A DNA stretch of 7,047 bases, taken from NCBI GenBank assembly GCA_903916165.1, contig CAIWVR010000164.1, forward strand, positions 1-7,047. The letters are read 5' to 3'. This document shows, one piece after another, positions 1 to 6,889 of this stretch. The stretch's first letter is position 1. Every line of letters starts with the position of its first letter. The stretch is from an uncultured Hyphomicrobiales bacterium (GTDB lineage: Bacteria > Pseudomonadota > Alphaproteobacteria > Rhizobiales > Beijerinckiaceae). The notes under the pieces were generated by a model. The model saw nothing but the letters and a program-made list of their open reading frames with translations. It searched no databases and was not told the DNA's origin. The translations under genes and the position numbers were made by a program.

Positions 1-33
1 GCGTGCAAACACGGGATGATTTTTTGCCATCAT
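1..33 (-). CDS. 5' end of an unidentified downstream gene (partial)
   Basis: Eleven codons read MMAKNHPVFAR and run off the left edge of the window. The start is supported by an AGGAG ribosome binding site at 47-43, nine bases before the ATG at 33-31; a second ATG follows directly at 30-28, so either could be used. The gene lies 128 bases downstream of the substrate-binding protein gene on the same strand, so it may be a further member of the catabolic operon. Too little protein is visible to assign a family. Confidence 0.5.
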   Translation of the reverse strand, partial: MMAKNHPVFAR

Positions 34-105
34 ATCAAGTTTCTCCTGTCTTCAAAAACCCAATTCATTGCCTTTTGTCATTCATCATTCTCTTGATGGT
101 CCGAA

Positions 106-149
106 TACGACCGCGGGATTGAGTCTATTGAGCTCTCAATCGGATCGTA
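106..149 (-). other. Imperfect stem-loop between the binding-protein gene and the next gene
   Basis: GATTGAG (117-123) pairs with CTCAATC (135-141), and outside an asymmetric internal loop TACGA (106-110) pairs with TCGTA (145-149). An alternative inner pairing ATTGAG-CT-CTCAAT competes with it. In the minus-strand transcript this lies 13 bases after the stop codon of the binding-protein gene and is not followed by a T run, so it is not a typical intrinsic terminator. Such structures after genes for binding proteins often protect the upstream mRNA from 3' decay. That role is inferred. Confidence 0.4.
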
Positions 150-161
150 GTCTTCCTGTTT

Positions 162-1181
162 TTAATTGGTGGTCACGGCCATTTTAGCTCGCTCCAGAAC
201 CCGGTTAGGTGTCGCCGCGAGAGATTCAAAGGCTTTTGAAACTTCTTCTGCATTCATTGGCGAAATCAGAATATTCGCCATGCGAGCATCTGCCAGAAAG
301 CTGGGGTCGATCATCGTCTCGTCGAAAGCTTTCCGCAAACTAGCGGCCACATCCGCCGAAATTCCCGGAGGTGCTGTGATAGGACGCGTGATTTCAGCCG
401 CTAGAAAAACGAAATCGGCTGCCAGTTTGTCATCTTCTGATTCCAGAAGATCGTAAAGGTTAGGGGCATTATCAAAAGCCGGGTCGTTCTTCCGCCCGAA
501 TTGGATGATAATTTTTAGATCGCCTGATTTCACGTCCGGTCCGAAAGGACCAAGGACGGATGAAACAAACAGGCCGCAGGAAGCGTCAACTTCACCTCGC
601 TGCATTGCAAGTTTTACATCATTGGTCCCGCCATAGCCGGTGATGACCTTGATTTTTGATCCGAGAGTGTTTTTTACAAAGAGCGCATGTTGCGCTGTGG
701 TTGCACCAAAACCGGATGCCCCAAATTTGATCTCGCGATTTTTTGCATCAGAAATCGAGGTGATGCCGGAGTTTTTCCATGCTCCGCAGGATGCCGCATC
801 CTTGTTTATATTACCCAGCCAAGTGAATTTGGACAGCTCGAATTTTGCGAGTGTATTTCCCAGTAGAGGCTCAAGCGCATTTGACGATGCGAACATAGCA
901 ATCGTCGTTCCGTCTTTTGGAGAGAGGTTATAAATTGTATTTGCTGCGTTCAGGCCACCGGCCGTCGGCATGTTCTGCACCGTTACCTGCGGTTTGCCAG
1001 GTAGGTGATTTCCATAGGAACGGGCAAAGACACGACTGTAAGTGTCATAGCCTCCACCCGGAGCGGACCCCACAATCAGATTTATCGTCTTACCTGTGTA
1101 ATCTGCTGCGCGGGCATGAGGAAGAAGTGCCAAGCTCGAAAAAAGGGTCAAAATGACCTTCATACGATAAGCAGTGACCAT
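162..1181 (-). CDS. Tripartite tricarboxylate transporter (TctC/Bug family) periplasmic substrate-binding protein
   Basis: Predicted periplasmic receptor of 339 residues, the usual family length once the leader is included. The N-terminus has a short basic region (MVTAYRMK), a hydrophobic stretch, and a signal-peptidase site after ARA at about residue 25. The mature part begins with the family signature: a strand INLIVGSAPGGGYD (about 33-46), whose glycine-rich loop and aspartate help hold the carboxylate ligand, followed by QNMPTAGGLNAAN (about 68-80). A GGGGGA ribosome binding site lies six bases before the ATG; the internal ATG at codon 7 has none. The gene follows the ring-cleavage dioxygenase gene after 49 bases, so the ligand is probably the aromatic acid (or a related acid) degraded by the cluster. 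TctA/TctB-type membrane partners are not in the window; they may lie to the left or the protein may use partners encoded elsewhere. The family assignment is firm, the ligand is inferred. Confidence 0.93.
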   Translation of the reverse strand: MVTAYRMKVILTLFSSLALLPHARAADYTGKTINLIVGSAPGGGYDTYSRVFARSYGNHLPGKPQVTVQNMPTAGGLNAANTIYNLSPKDGTTIAMFASSNALEPLLGNTLAKFELSKFTWLGNINKDAASCGAWKNSGITSISDAKNREIKFGASGFGATTAQHALFVKNTLGSKIKVITGYGGTNDVKLAMQRGEVDASCGLFVSSVLGPFGPDVKSGDLKIIIQFGRKNDPAFDNAPNLYDLLESEDDKLAADFVFLAAEITRPITAPPGISADVAASLRKAFDETMIDPSFLADARMANILISPMNAEEVSKAFESLAATPNRVLERAKMAVTTN

Positions 1182-1230
1182 TTTAGATCCCCCGAAATCT
1201 AGACAATCCAGCGAATTGGGCTCGTTCTAC

Positions 1231-2286
1231 CTAACCTCGGCGTATTCTCTCAATTTGCATATTGGCGAGAAATGGAACGAGCGGATGAGCGCCCATGGCC
1301 ACCATCGCGGGAACATTCATCCCCACCAGCGCTTTGTGTTGGTCTGGTGGAAGGCTAAAACTATCCGCAAACGCCCCGGCATCAGCAAACCAATCCTCAC
1401 GCGCTTTTTGCTCATGCGCGATGGCATGGAGTGCAGAAATCAACTGAACAAGTTCGGGCTTCGTCGATGGATAATGCGGTGTCTTCTCGTCATGTGTCAG
1501 GTTGAACCATCCCAGCGACGCATAATTGTGATGCCAACTCGGATCGAACGAAACAATGCTGGGCTTTTGTTCCCCTAAAGCCCCCGCCGCACAAGCCCAA
1601 CACCTTAATTCGATATTTCCGGTTTGATCCAGTTCCTCAGCATCAAAACCAATGAGGCTTTTCAATTTACCTTCAGCAAGTTTGTTCAGAACCGCCCGGT
1701 CCCAATCGAGCTCAGGATTGCCGTAACGGTCCGTCCCTGGAAAATGAGACATGCCACCGCTTGCGAGAATGACTGTTCGCAAGCCCATCAAGGTGACGGC
1801 CCGTGCCACAGCCTGCCCGAAAGCGTAGCAACGTTCCATGGAAGGTTGAGGCGGTAAATAGGCATTCACGTAAATAGGGAGGATCGGCGCTGTATGGTCG
1901 ATATGGGTCAGGGGAATACCGATTGCATAATCGATTTTTGCCGTACTCGTAAAAGCAGGGTCAAATCCCTGCTTATAAAGTTCACGAACGAGCTGGAGGC
2001 CAACTTCACCTGGCACCTGCCAGTGGAAATCATGTCCGGCAAAATGGCCTTTTGCTTCCCCGCCGACGTGAATGGTGAACGGCGGAGCAGCATTATGGAA
2101 AAACTGTTCCGCATGATCATTTGAGAAAATGATCCACAGATCCGGCTTCAGAGCACGGAGCTCTGCCCCAATTTTTGTCGCAACATCAAGCACTGCTTGG
2201 ATTACGTTCTTGTCTTCCGTGTCCGGCTTTGTAAAAAATTGTGGCGCATGTGGTAGCATAGCGCCGCCGACGACAGTGCTTTTCAT
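1231..2286 (-). CDS. Extradiol ring-cleavage dioxygenase, class III, LigB-like domain fused to LigA-like C-terminus
   Basis: Predicted cytoplasmic non-haem Fe(II) enzyme of 351 residues that opens a dihydroxylated (or amino-hydroxylated) aromatic ring beside the hydroxyl pair. The LigB-like part covers about residues 1-262. Expected iron ligands are H13 (in LPHAP), H58 (in SNDH) and E226 (in NIELRCW); the acid/base histidine is H181 (in SGGMSH). A small C-terminal part (about 290-348, ending MGAHPLVPFLANMQIER) resembles the LigA subunit of protocatechuate 4,5-dioxygenase, as in gallate-dioxygenase-type fusions. One key position differs: where LigB has DVDHG and MhpB has VDHG, this protein has KIDYA, so a tyrosine (Y120) replaces the conserved histidine. 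The substrate is therefore uncertain. The start has GAGG seven bases before the ATG. The gene follows the beta subunit gene by 35 bases. It probably acts on the product of the Rieske oxygenase. Confidence 0.88.
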   Translation of the reverse strand: MKSTVVGGAMLPHAPQFFTKPDTEDKNVIQAVLDVATKIGAELRALKPDLWIIFSNDHAEQFFHNAAPPFTIHVGGEAKGHFAGHDFHWQVPGEVGLQLVRELYKQGFDPAFTSTAKIDYAIGIPLTHIDHTAPILPIYVNAYLPPQPSMERCYAFGQAVARAVTLMGLRTVILASGGMSHFPGTDRYGNPELDWDRAVLNKLAEGKLKSLIGFDAEELDQTGNIELRCWACAAGALGEQKPSIVSFDPSWHHNYASLGWFNLTHDEKTPHYPSTKPELVQLISALHAIAHEQKAREDWFADAGAFADSFSLPPDQHKALVGMNVPAMVAMGAHPLVPFLANMQIERIRRG

Positions 2287-2321
2287 CAGAAGTCCTCGTT
2301 TTTGTGACTTAACTGAGACAA

Positions 2322-2846
2322 TTAGAACGGAACGGCTATCGGCTCGAAAGGCGCATCACTATTCACAAGATCGACGCGCTTATGCGCAATCCGAAAACTT
2401 GCGCCTTCGGCACGCAACCGATGGAATTGGCGTCCTGCGAAGATGCGTTGACGATCCTGTCGATATTCAACCATCATGAAACTTGATGTCACCACCATGT
2501 CTTTGCATCCACCTTCAGGTTGAGCAACAATCGTGATTCGGCCAATTTGATGGACCGTCCGCGAAGCTGGGTTCTGAATGTGGATTTTTGGATGTCCAAG
2601 CCGTCCAACACGCGTCTTCATCAGGTCCCGATCATCGTAAAACAACGAAGCTTGATTGAACGGGCTGTCTTGATCGGGAACAGCAGGAACCCAATAGGTC
2701 GCATCATCCGCAAATAGATCCATCCAGTCACGAAAGCGACGTTCATCGAGAATGGCCGCTTCCGTAAGAACAAAAGCTTCAACGTCTGCGGGGGCGAAGA
2801 CCATCGGCCCGTCAGAAGAGCGGGCAAAAGAGTGCATATTGTTCAT
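2322..2846 (-). CDS. Aromatic ring-hydroxylating dioxygenase beta (small) subunit
   Basis: A protein of 174 residues, typical for the beta subunit that builds the alpha3beta3 hexamer of Rieske oxygenases and has no metal site of its own. Family features are the N-terminal helix EAFVLTEAAILDERRFRDW (about 24-42), the strand DDATYWVPAVP (about 47-57), the FYDDRDLMKTRVGRL segment, and the C-terminal HKRVDLVNSDAP motif. Its ATG shares one base with the TGA stop of the alpha subunit (TGATG at 2848-2844), and a GAGG site seven bases before the ATG lies inside the alpha coding region. This is a classic arrangement for coupled, equal synthesis of the two subunits. The family assignment is firm; it gives little substrate information. 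Confidence 0.93.
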   Translation of the reverse strand: MNNMHSFARSSDGPMVFAPADVEAFVLTEAAILDERRFRDWMDLFADDATYWVPAVPDQDSPFNQASLFYDDRDLMKTRVGRLGHPKIHIQNPASRTVHQIGRITIVAQPEGGCKDMVVTSSFMMVEYRQDRQRIFAGRQFHRLRAEGASFRIAHKRVDLVNSDAPFEPIAVPF

Positions 2847-4141
2847 CAGGCGACCTCACGCATGTAATTCAGCCACGCCCGATATTGTCCTCGAACGACC
2901 ATTTCATCGGTTGCTTTTGCCCGTGGGGCATTCAGGTCAGCATCAACATCTTCGCTTCCCATCCCGCGTGAAATATCAACCCATTCGGTGAGTTGGCTTG
3001 CGAGACCGCTTTGTGTTCGCGTGAATGCCTCAGCATCGTCACTTTGTACAAAGGAGGCCGCGGAATGTGTAACGTTGAGCAGTCGGATATTTCCGAAATT
3101 CATGGAGTCCGGCGCACCAAGAAGGCGGATAGGATAGACGGTCACCTCTGTGAGATCGACTGCAATCGGCTTGATGACGCGAACATGAATGTTCAATCCC
3201 ATGATGGAGACGTTTGGATAGATCAAGGAATTGTGCATTCGCGGCTTCAGAATCTCGGTTGCGCGCTCTTCGCCAAGCTTAGCGGAGAGACTTGCAACAT
3301 AAGCATCATAAGCCGGGCTCGTGCGCTTGCCTTCATCAAGCATTGTATTGCTGGTCCAGCCATGACCATTGCCCATGTCGTAGCTTCTGCGAACTTTCCA
3401 ATCGTTAGCCGTGTTGTTTTTATCGACGACTTTAGCGCCTTCCTTATCGCCTTCACGGCGTGCGAATTGAACGCCTTCCTTGCTGACTGTGGAGGCATGC
3501 CCAAAAGGCACATGGTAGCTATCGAGAACGTTTTCGATTTGAAGCTTCCAGTTGCCGCGGAACATATAGCGGTGAACGCCGGCATCCAGAGCAAGCTTGC
3601 CTTCAGGTGCGCGATTGACGAGGTCGTCAATGTTGGCCTTCATTCCGCCAAGATGGTCTTCAAAGCTGATCCCGTTCGGGGACAGGCTCGCGAAAACAAA
3701 TCCACGATAGGTTTCCATGCGTGGCGCTTGGGCCAGACTGTAGTTCTTATTTTCGAACCCCGCCGGGCAACCCTCGGGAACGGGGACGGCTAGAAGTGTT
3801 CCATCCGTGTCATAGGTCCATCCATGATAAAGGCAGGACATGTGACGTGCGTGTCCACAGACCTCATTGACGACCTTCGCACCCCGGTGGGTGCAGCGAT
3901 TGAGAAGAACACGAATTGACTGATCGTTCTGACGGATCATGATCACTGGCTGGCGACCAAGATCCGTTGTGAAGTAATCACCCGGGTTCGGGATTTGGCT
4001 TTCGTGACCGACATAAAGCCAGGCACGTCCAAAAATGCGCTCCATTTCCAGTTCGAAGACGTTCGGATCAGTATAGACAAGCCGGCTTACGCGACCTGGC
4101 TCGATCAAGCTTTCTACACTTCGTGAGTGCCCCTGCAACAT
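2846..4141 (-). CDS. Aromatic ring-hydroxylating dioxygenase alpha (large) subunit, Rieske type
   Basis: Catalytic subunit of 431 residues that adds O2 across an aromatic ring. The Rieske [2Fe-2S] site is C83, H85, C103 and H106 (CTHRG and CLYHGW). The catalytic domain has ENVLDSYHVPFGH, giving the bridging aspartate D207 and iron ligands H210 and H215; the third ligand is probably D368 or D369 in FVQSDDAEAF. Overall layout, including a GNGHGW segment near 257-262, is closest in my reading to the benzoate/anthranilate/terephthalate group. The open frame extends to a TTG at 4162, but the ATG at 4141 has GGAGG nine bases upstream (4155-4151), so I use it. The gene begins 38 bases after the regulator and overlaps the beta gene by one base. 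The reductase that must feed electrons to the Rieske cluster is not in the window. The substrate is inferred only as an aromatic acid. Confidence 0.93.
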   Translation of the reverse strand: MLQGHSRSVESLIEPGRVSRLVYTDPNVFELEMERIFGRAWLYVGHESQIPNPGDYFTTDLGRQPVIMIRQNDQSIRVLLNRCTHRGAKVVNEVCGHARHMSCLYHGWTYDTDGTLLAVPVPEGCPAGFENKNYSLAQAPRMETYRGFVFASLSPNGISFEDHLGGMKANIDDLVNRAPEGKLALDAGVHRYMFRGNWKLQIENVLDSYHVPFGHASTVSKEGVQFARREGDKEGAKVVDKNNTANDWKVRRSYDMGNGHGWTSNTMLDEGKRTSPAYDAYVASLSAKLGEERATEILKPRMHNSLIYPNVSIMGLNIHVRVIKPIAVDLTEVTVYPIRLLGAPDSMNFGNIRLLNVTHSAASFVQSDDAEAFTRTQSGLASQLTEWVDISRGMGSEDVDADLNAPRAKATDEMVVRGQYRAWLNYMREVA

Positions 4142-4179
4142 AGACGATACCCTCCACTTCAATTTTACGATAGGTCGAA

Positions 4180-5028
4180 TCAGGATATGGGGTCAGGCTT
4201 TCCCTTGCTCGGGGCTGACATTAACGAAGTCTCCAAGCCTGATTGTGCCGTGACGATTCGAATGAGCTTGCCAAGCGCAGTGTAATGTTGGCGCACATTC
4301 GATGCAGCTTTTTTGCCGTCACGTTCGAGAAGAGCGGCCAGAAGTGCCCGATGATGCTGCAGGTGATCTTGAGCAACAAAAGTCTTGTTGGCGGGCCAAC
4401 TGAGCGCCGTCAGGCGCGCCATATTTGCCTGTCGGAAAATGCCTGCCAGAAGAGTGTTTCCCGACGCCGTGAGGATCAAGCCATAGAACATATCGTGAGC
4501 GCGGCGCGCTGCGGCGCGATCCTGTTTGGCGGAGGCGCTTTCAATCTCGGAAAAAGCATCCTGGAGGCGCAGGCGATCCTGATCATTAAGTCTTTGCGCT
4601 GCCAAAGTCACGCAGCGCTGCATGGTCACGCTGCGGACCTCGTTTGCTACTTCCGCAGCCTCAAGCAGGCGATCCTCGTCTATGATGCCCCAGTTCGCTG
4701 TCGAGGAGGCGGCAACGACACAGCTTCGGCCAGGCGTTTTTTCAACCACGCCTAAACCATGGAGCATTCTGAGTGCTTCGCGAATTGAGTTGCGGCTCAG
4801 GCCGAGCATCGCGGAAAGACTGGTTTCCGGCGGCAGGTCATCGCCAGATCGCAGACCAGTTTTGTCAATCAGCCTGCAAATCTCTTCTGCGGCCAGCTGA
4901 ATCACACTCGTACGGCGTACGGGTCGCGGGGAATCTACAGCGCTATCAGCCACTTCAAACTCAGAGGCGAGCTGAAGATGGTCCCTCCTATGAAACATTG
5001 AAGCAGGCGGTTTCAGTTTTTTGTCCAA
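4180..5028 (-). CDS. GntR-family transcriptional regulator, FadR subfamily (FCD domain)
   Basis: Predicted DNA-binding regulator of 282 residues. A winged helix occupies about 42-106: IQLAAEEICRLI, then LPPETSLSAMLGLSRNSIREALRML with the recognition helix, then the wing VVEKTPGRSCVV. An all-helical FCD effector domain follows (about 120-262). The N-terminus is about 35 residues longer than usual. In many FCD proteins a D-x3-H pair in the motif DxxFH helps bind a metal; here the matching segment is HDMFYG (178-183), so those residues look replaced, while H226 and H248 remain at plausible later positions. The start used is TTG with GGGG eight bases upstream; the ATG at 4998 (272 residues) is an alternative but has no visible ribosome site. 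As first gene of the presumed operon, with a palindrome upstream, it probably controls its own operon in response to a pathway compound. Confidence 0.9.
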   Translation of the reverse strand: MDKKLKPPASMFHRRDHLQLASEFEVADSAVDSPRPVRRTSVIQLAAEEICRLIDKTGLRSGDDLPPETSLSAMLGLSRNSIREALRMLHGLGVVEKTPGRSCVVAASSTANWGIIDEDRLLEAAEVANEVRSVTMQRCVTLAAQRLNDQDRLRLQDAFSEIESASAKQDRAAARRAHDMFYGLILTASGNTLLAGIFRQANMARLTALSWPANKTFVAQDHLQHHRALLAALLERDGKKAASNVRQHYTALGKLIRIVTAQSGLETSLMSAPSKGKPDPIS

Positions 5029-5072
5029 CAGGCTGACCCCAAGCTATTCGATATCCTATCGTTCCACATTCC

Positions 5073-5087
5073 AATTGTCTGACAATT
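5073..5087. promoter_or_regulatory. Candidate operator for the FCD-type GntR regulator
   Basis: AATTGTCTGACAATT is a perfect inverted repeat with a single central base. FadR-subfamily regulators commonly bind short palindromes of the form TTGTnnnACAA, so the match in type is good. It ends 45 bases before the TTG start of the regulator gene. On the minus strand it contains TTGTCA (5085-5080), which differs from the -35 consensus by one base, but I see no convincing -10 box at the right spacing. If it is the promoter, binding would block RNA polymerase. I saw no second copy in the window. Confidence 0.65.
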
Positions 5088-5113
5088 AAACTTTAGTATG
5101 AGGCGGGGCATCG

Positions 5114-5140
5114 GGAGCCAGACGCTCCGGACGGCCGTCC
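5114..5140. repeat. Two adjacent GC-rich inverted repeats
   Basis: GGAGC-CAGAC-GCTCC (5114-5128) forms a five-base stem with a five-base loop and is directly followed by the perfect 12-base palindrome GGACGGCCGTCC (5129-5140). They lie upstream of the regulator and downstream of the transporter gene. No T run follows on either strand. They could be a protein site or a transcript-end structure; nothing in the sequence decides. Confidence 0.3.
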
Positions 5141-5166
5141 ACGCACAAGATCATTTTGATCGGGTT

Positions 5167-5202
5167 GGGACGTCTTCAAGATTTGAATCTTCAAATCGTC
5201 CC
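5167..5202 (-). terminator. Stem-loop downstream of the transporter gene, possible transcript end
   Basis: GATTTGA (5180-5186) pairs perfectly with TCAAATC (5191-5197) around a four-base loop, and GTCCC (5198-5202) can extend the stem by pairing with GGGAC (5167-5171) across an eight-base bulge. It begins 20 bases after the stop codon of the transporter gene, the right place for a terminator. There is no clear T run after it on the minus strand, so it is at best an atypical or Rho-assisted terminator, or a protective 3' structure. Confidence 0.4.
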
Positions 5203-5221
5203 GGTGCTGAACTGGCGGGAT

Positions 5222-6199
5222 TTATGGCCAAGACCAATTGAAGATCGGATCCATCCACGCCGGCAAGTTCAACGATTCACGAACAATATCTACCGACATC
5301 GACAGCAGGACCGCACCCGCAATCGACGTAATCGTCCCTGCAATCATGCCCGAGGCAAAACTCTCATATTTACGGTTGATCATATAGCTAAAGATCAAAC
5401 GAAAAATGAGCGAAGAGCGATGTATTGGTGAAACGACAGATACTGGCGCAAAGGCTAAAGCGATAAAACGCAGCAATTGTGAAACGCCGACGAAAAATCC
5501 AGCTCCACAAAACCATCGTGCGGTTGTCCAGGAGATTTGCGAAACGTTTTTAATCTGGCCAAAGAGAACAATAATTAAAACCATGACGATTGTTGCAGCA
5601 ACATAAGAGACAAGCCCTCCCGCGATACTCGCATGCCAATTCTTATTTTCGAGGGATATGCGGACGAATATAGGGCTGAAGCCATAGGCTACGGCCGCCA
5701 GAAGCGAGTAAATATAACCTTCGAGATATTTCGGCGTGAACGCCAGCTCTTCCTTGGCATGAGCTTTTGCGTTTTTATTTCCCGTCTCAGTGATCATAAG
5801 AGGCCCGGCCATAACCAGGATGATTCCAATAATTTTGATGATCGTGAGTTTCTCGTCCAACAACATCACTGCAAAAACCAGCGCGACCAATATCGATGAT
5901 TCCACCAAAGGGCCGGAGAGATTGGTACCAATGGCCTGTACTGCGCGGTAATTGAAGTAACGGCCAACAACAAAATGTGCGATGCCGGCGGCAGAAAAAG
6001 CTGCATAATTACTCAGCGTAAAGTCATCGAGAGCAGGCAGCGCCCCGAGTGACAGGGCAACAAAAAACATGAGAGGAACGCCAAAGGGGACGGTAATGGC
6101 CATGGCTTGAATAACAGAACCCGAAAGAACGCCGCGCCGCATCAAAGTGTTGTTGAGCGCGAAAGTCGCCGCTGCGCAAAGCGCCAGAAATCCACCCAA
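5222..6199 (-). CDS. EamA/DMT-superfamily membrane transporter
   Basis: Predicted inner-membrane protein with about ten hydrophobic helices in two EamA halves. The first half includes segments such as VIQAMAITVPFGVPLMFFVA and IIKIIGIILVMAGPLMI, with the repeat-typical GPLVESSILVALVFAVMLLDEKLT. The second half begins at GYIYSLLAAVAYGFSPIFVRI and ends GMIAGTITSIAGAVLLSM. Members export or import small metabolites; the substrate cannot be read here. I place the start at TTG (6199-6197), giving 326 residues, because GGGGAGAG (6214-6207) sits seven bases before it and the first helix starts there. The frame stays open to an ATG at 6361, but those 54 extra residues are polar, cysteine-bearing and unlike an EamA N-terminus. 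The gene is separated from the regulator by 193 bases with hairpins, so it is probably a separate transcription unit; a link to the aromatic pathway is possible but unproven. Confidence 0.85.
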   Translation of the reverse strand: MGGFLALCAAATFALNNTLMRRGVLSGSVIQAMAITVPFGVPLMFFVALSLGALPALDDFTLSNYAAFSAAGIAHFVVGRYFNYRAVQAIGTNLSGPLVESSILVALVFAVMLLDEKLTIIKIIGIILVMAGPLMITETGNKNAKAHAKEELAFTPKYLEGYIYSLLAAVAYGFSPIFVRISLENKNWHASIAGGLVSYVAATIVMVLIIVLFGQIKNVSQISWTTARWFCGAGFFVGVSQLLRFIALAFAPVSVVSPIHRSSLIFRLIFSYMINRKYESFASGMIAGTITSIAGAVLLSMSVDIVRESLNLPAWMDPIFNWSWP

Positions 6200-6683
6200 T
6201 TTTTTACTCTCCCCAGTCGTCGCTTTTGATGCCGTTATCTGTCCGGTAATGCGAGGGAGAAGCTTAGCCCGCAAGGGCTTGGCTTTGCAACACGTTGCAA
6301 CGGACGCGAGTGGTTTGCCACATTGGCCCCCGCTTGCACGCAGGAACATATTGGCGACCATGGTTTGAACGATAAGCTTGACCTGGGCAGTCCCTTTCGC
6401 TGTGACGTCATCGGAGATCAGGATGCTTTCCTGATTGTTTCGTGGTGACGGCTATCAAACATGGTGTTTTCGGGCTGATAAATGATCCTCCCTGAAGTAG
6501 GGCTCTCAGACCCGGTCCGGGAAGTGGCCGGTCCCGCACATCGCAGGACCGCTGTCGCCTACATGCGCCTCGCCATGATCACAGGAACATGCCCAAACGC
6601 CGGACGAATCCCAACGCTGGCTCATGAATCCTGAATTAGCGGACGGGCCCTCAAGCCTTATGGGGATTGCAATTCACCGAGGC
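6200..6683. other. Stretch without an intact gene, upstream of the transporter
   Basis: I find no convincing complete gene in these 484 bases. Notable items are a hairpin AGCCC-GCAA-GGGCT (6266-6279), a symmetric pair of TTGCAA hexamers separated by four bases (6285-6300) that could be a regulator site for the transporter gene, and a minus-strand open frame from about 6451 to 6200 that joins the transporter frame. That frame encodes a short segment, MVANMFLR (6361-6338), closely matching one at the right edge of the window. The upstream part is interrupted by stops in all frames and looks like degraded DNA. Confidence 0.4.
6285..6300. promoter_or_regulatory. Symmetric TTGCAA pair, possible operator of the transporter gene
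   Basis: TTGCAA-CACG-TTGCAA: each half is itself a palindrome and the two halves are symmetric around a four-base centre. It lies 85 bases upstream of the preferred transporter start. The geometry fits a dimeric regulator site, but no partner regulator is identified and the match may be chance. Confidence 0.2.
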
Positions 6684-6790
6684 AAAAAACTCAAAATTGA
6701 AGTGATCATTTCGAAGCTTCGACAAATTGACGTACTGGCCATGCAAGTCCTGCGCGGTCCAGAGACCATCCGGTCGATGGATGTTAGCTG
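6684..6790 (+). pseudogene. Remnant of IS3-family transposase OrfA
   Basis: The plus-strand frame reads KKLKIEVIISKLRQIDVLAM followed by QVLRGPETIRSMDVS. This follows the pattern of the N-terminal helix-turn-helix of IS3-family OrfA proteins (K-x-F/L-x-E-x-I-I-x-K-L-R-x-x-D-V-L...AIRxxGVS). After DVS the expected TYYRWR segment is missing and the frame continues with unrelated sequence, ending at 6845. No OrfB and no terminal inverted repeats are recognisable, so this is a decayed fragment rather than an active element. Recognition is from pattern memory only. Confidence 0.5.
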
Positions 6791-6889
6791 TCGAGTCCGT
6801 GAGAGGGGTAATGCACATGATCATCACCTTTCTCGGGAGGCATGATGCGCCAGGGGAGCAATATTATAAAGCATAGTTTGGGGGGTGCC

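Noticed and set aside
1174..1578. Plus-strand open frame of 134 codons
   Set aside because: It is antisense to the ring-cleavage dioxygenase gene and has unusual composition typical of a shadow frame.
2993..3793. Plus-strand open frame of 266 codons
   Set aside because: It lies wholly antisense to the Rieske alpha subunit, has no recognisable domain, and arises from the codon bias of the real gene.
4243..4755. Plus-strand open frame of 170 codons
   Set aside because: It is antisense to the regulator gene, with no ribosome site or family features.
4984..4989. Perfect AGGAGG on the minus strand inside the regulator gene
   Set aside because: No start codon in any frame lies at a suitable distance after it, so it does not mark a gene start.
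5053..5085. Sigma-70 promoter for the operon with TTGTCA as the -35 box
   Set aside because: The -35 is good, but at 17-18 bases the -10 candidates (ACGATA, CGATAG) are poor and TAGGAT is 21 bases away, so I do not list it as a feature.
6518..6620. Faint resemblance of plus-strand VAGPAHRRTAVAYMRLA to the start of IS3 OrfB
   Set aside because: The similarity is limited to a few basic residues, lacks the expected CRxxGQxRST segment, and OrfB would precede OrfA, the wrong order.
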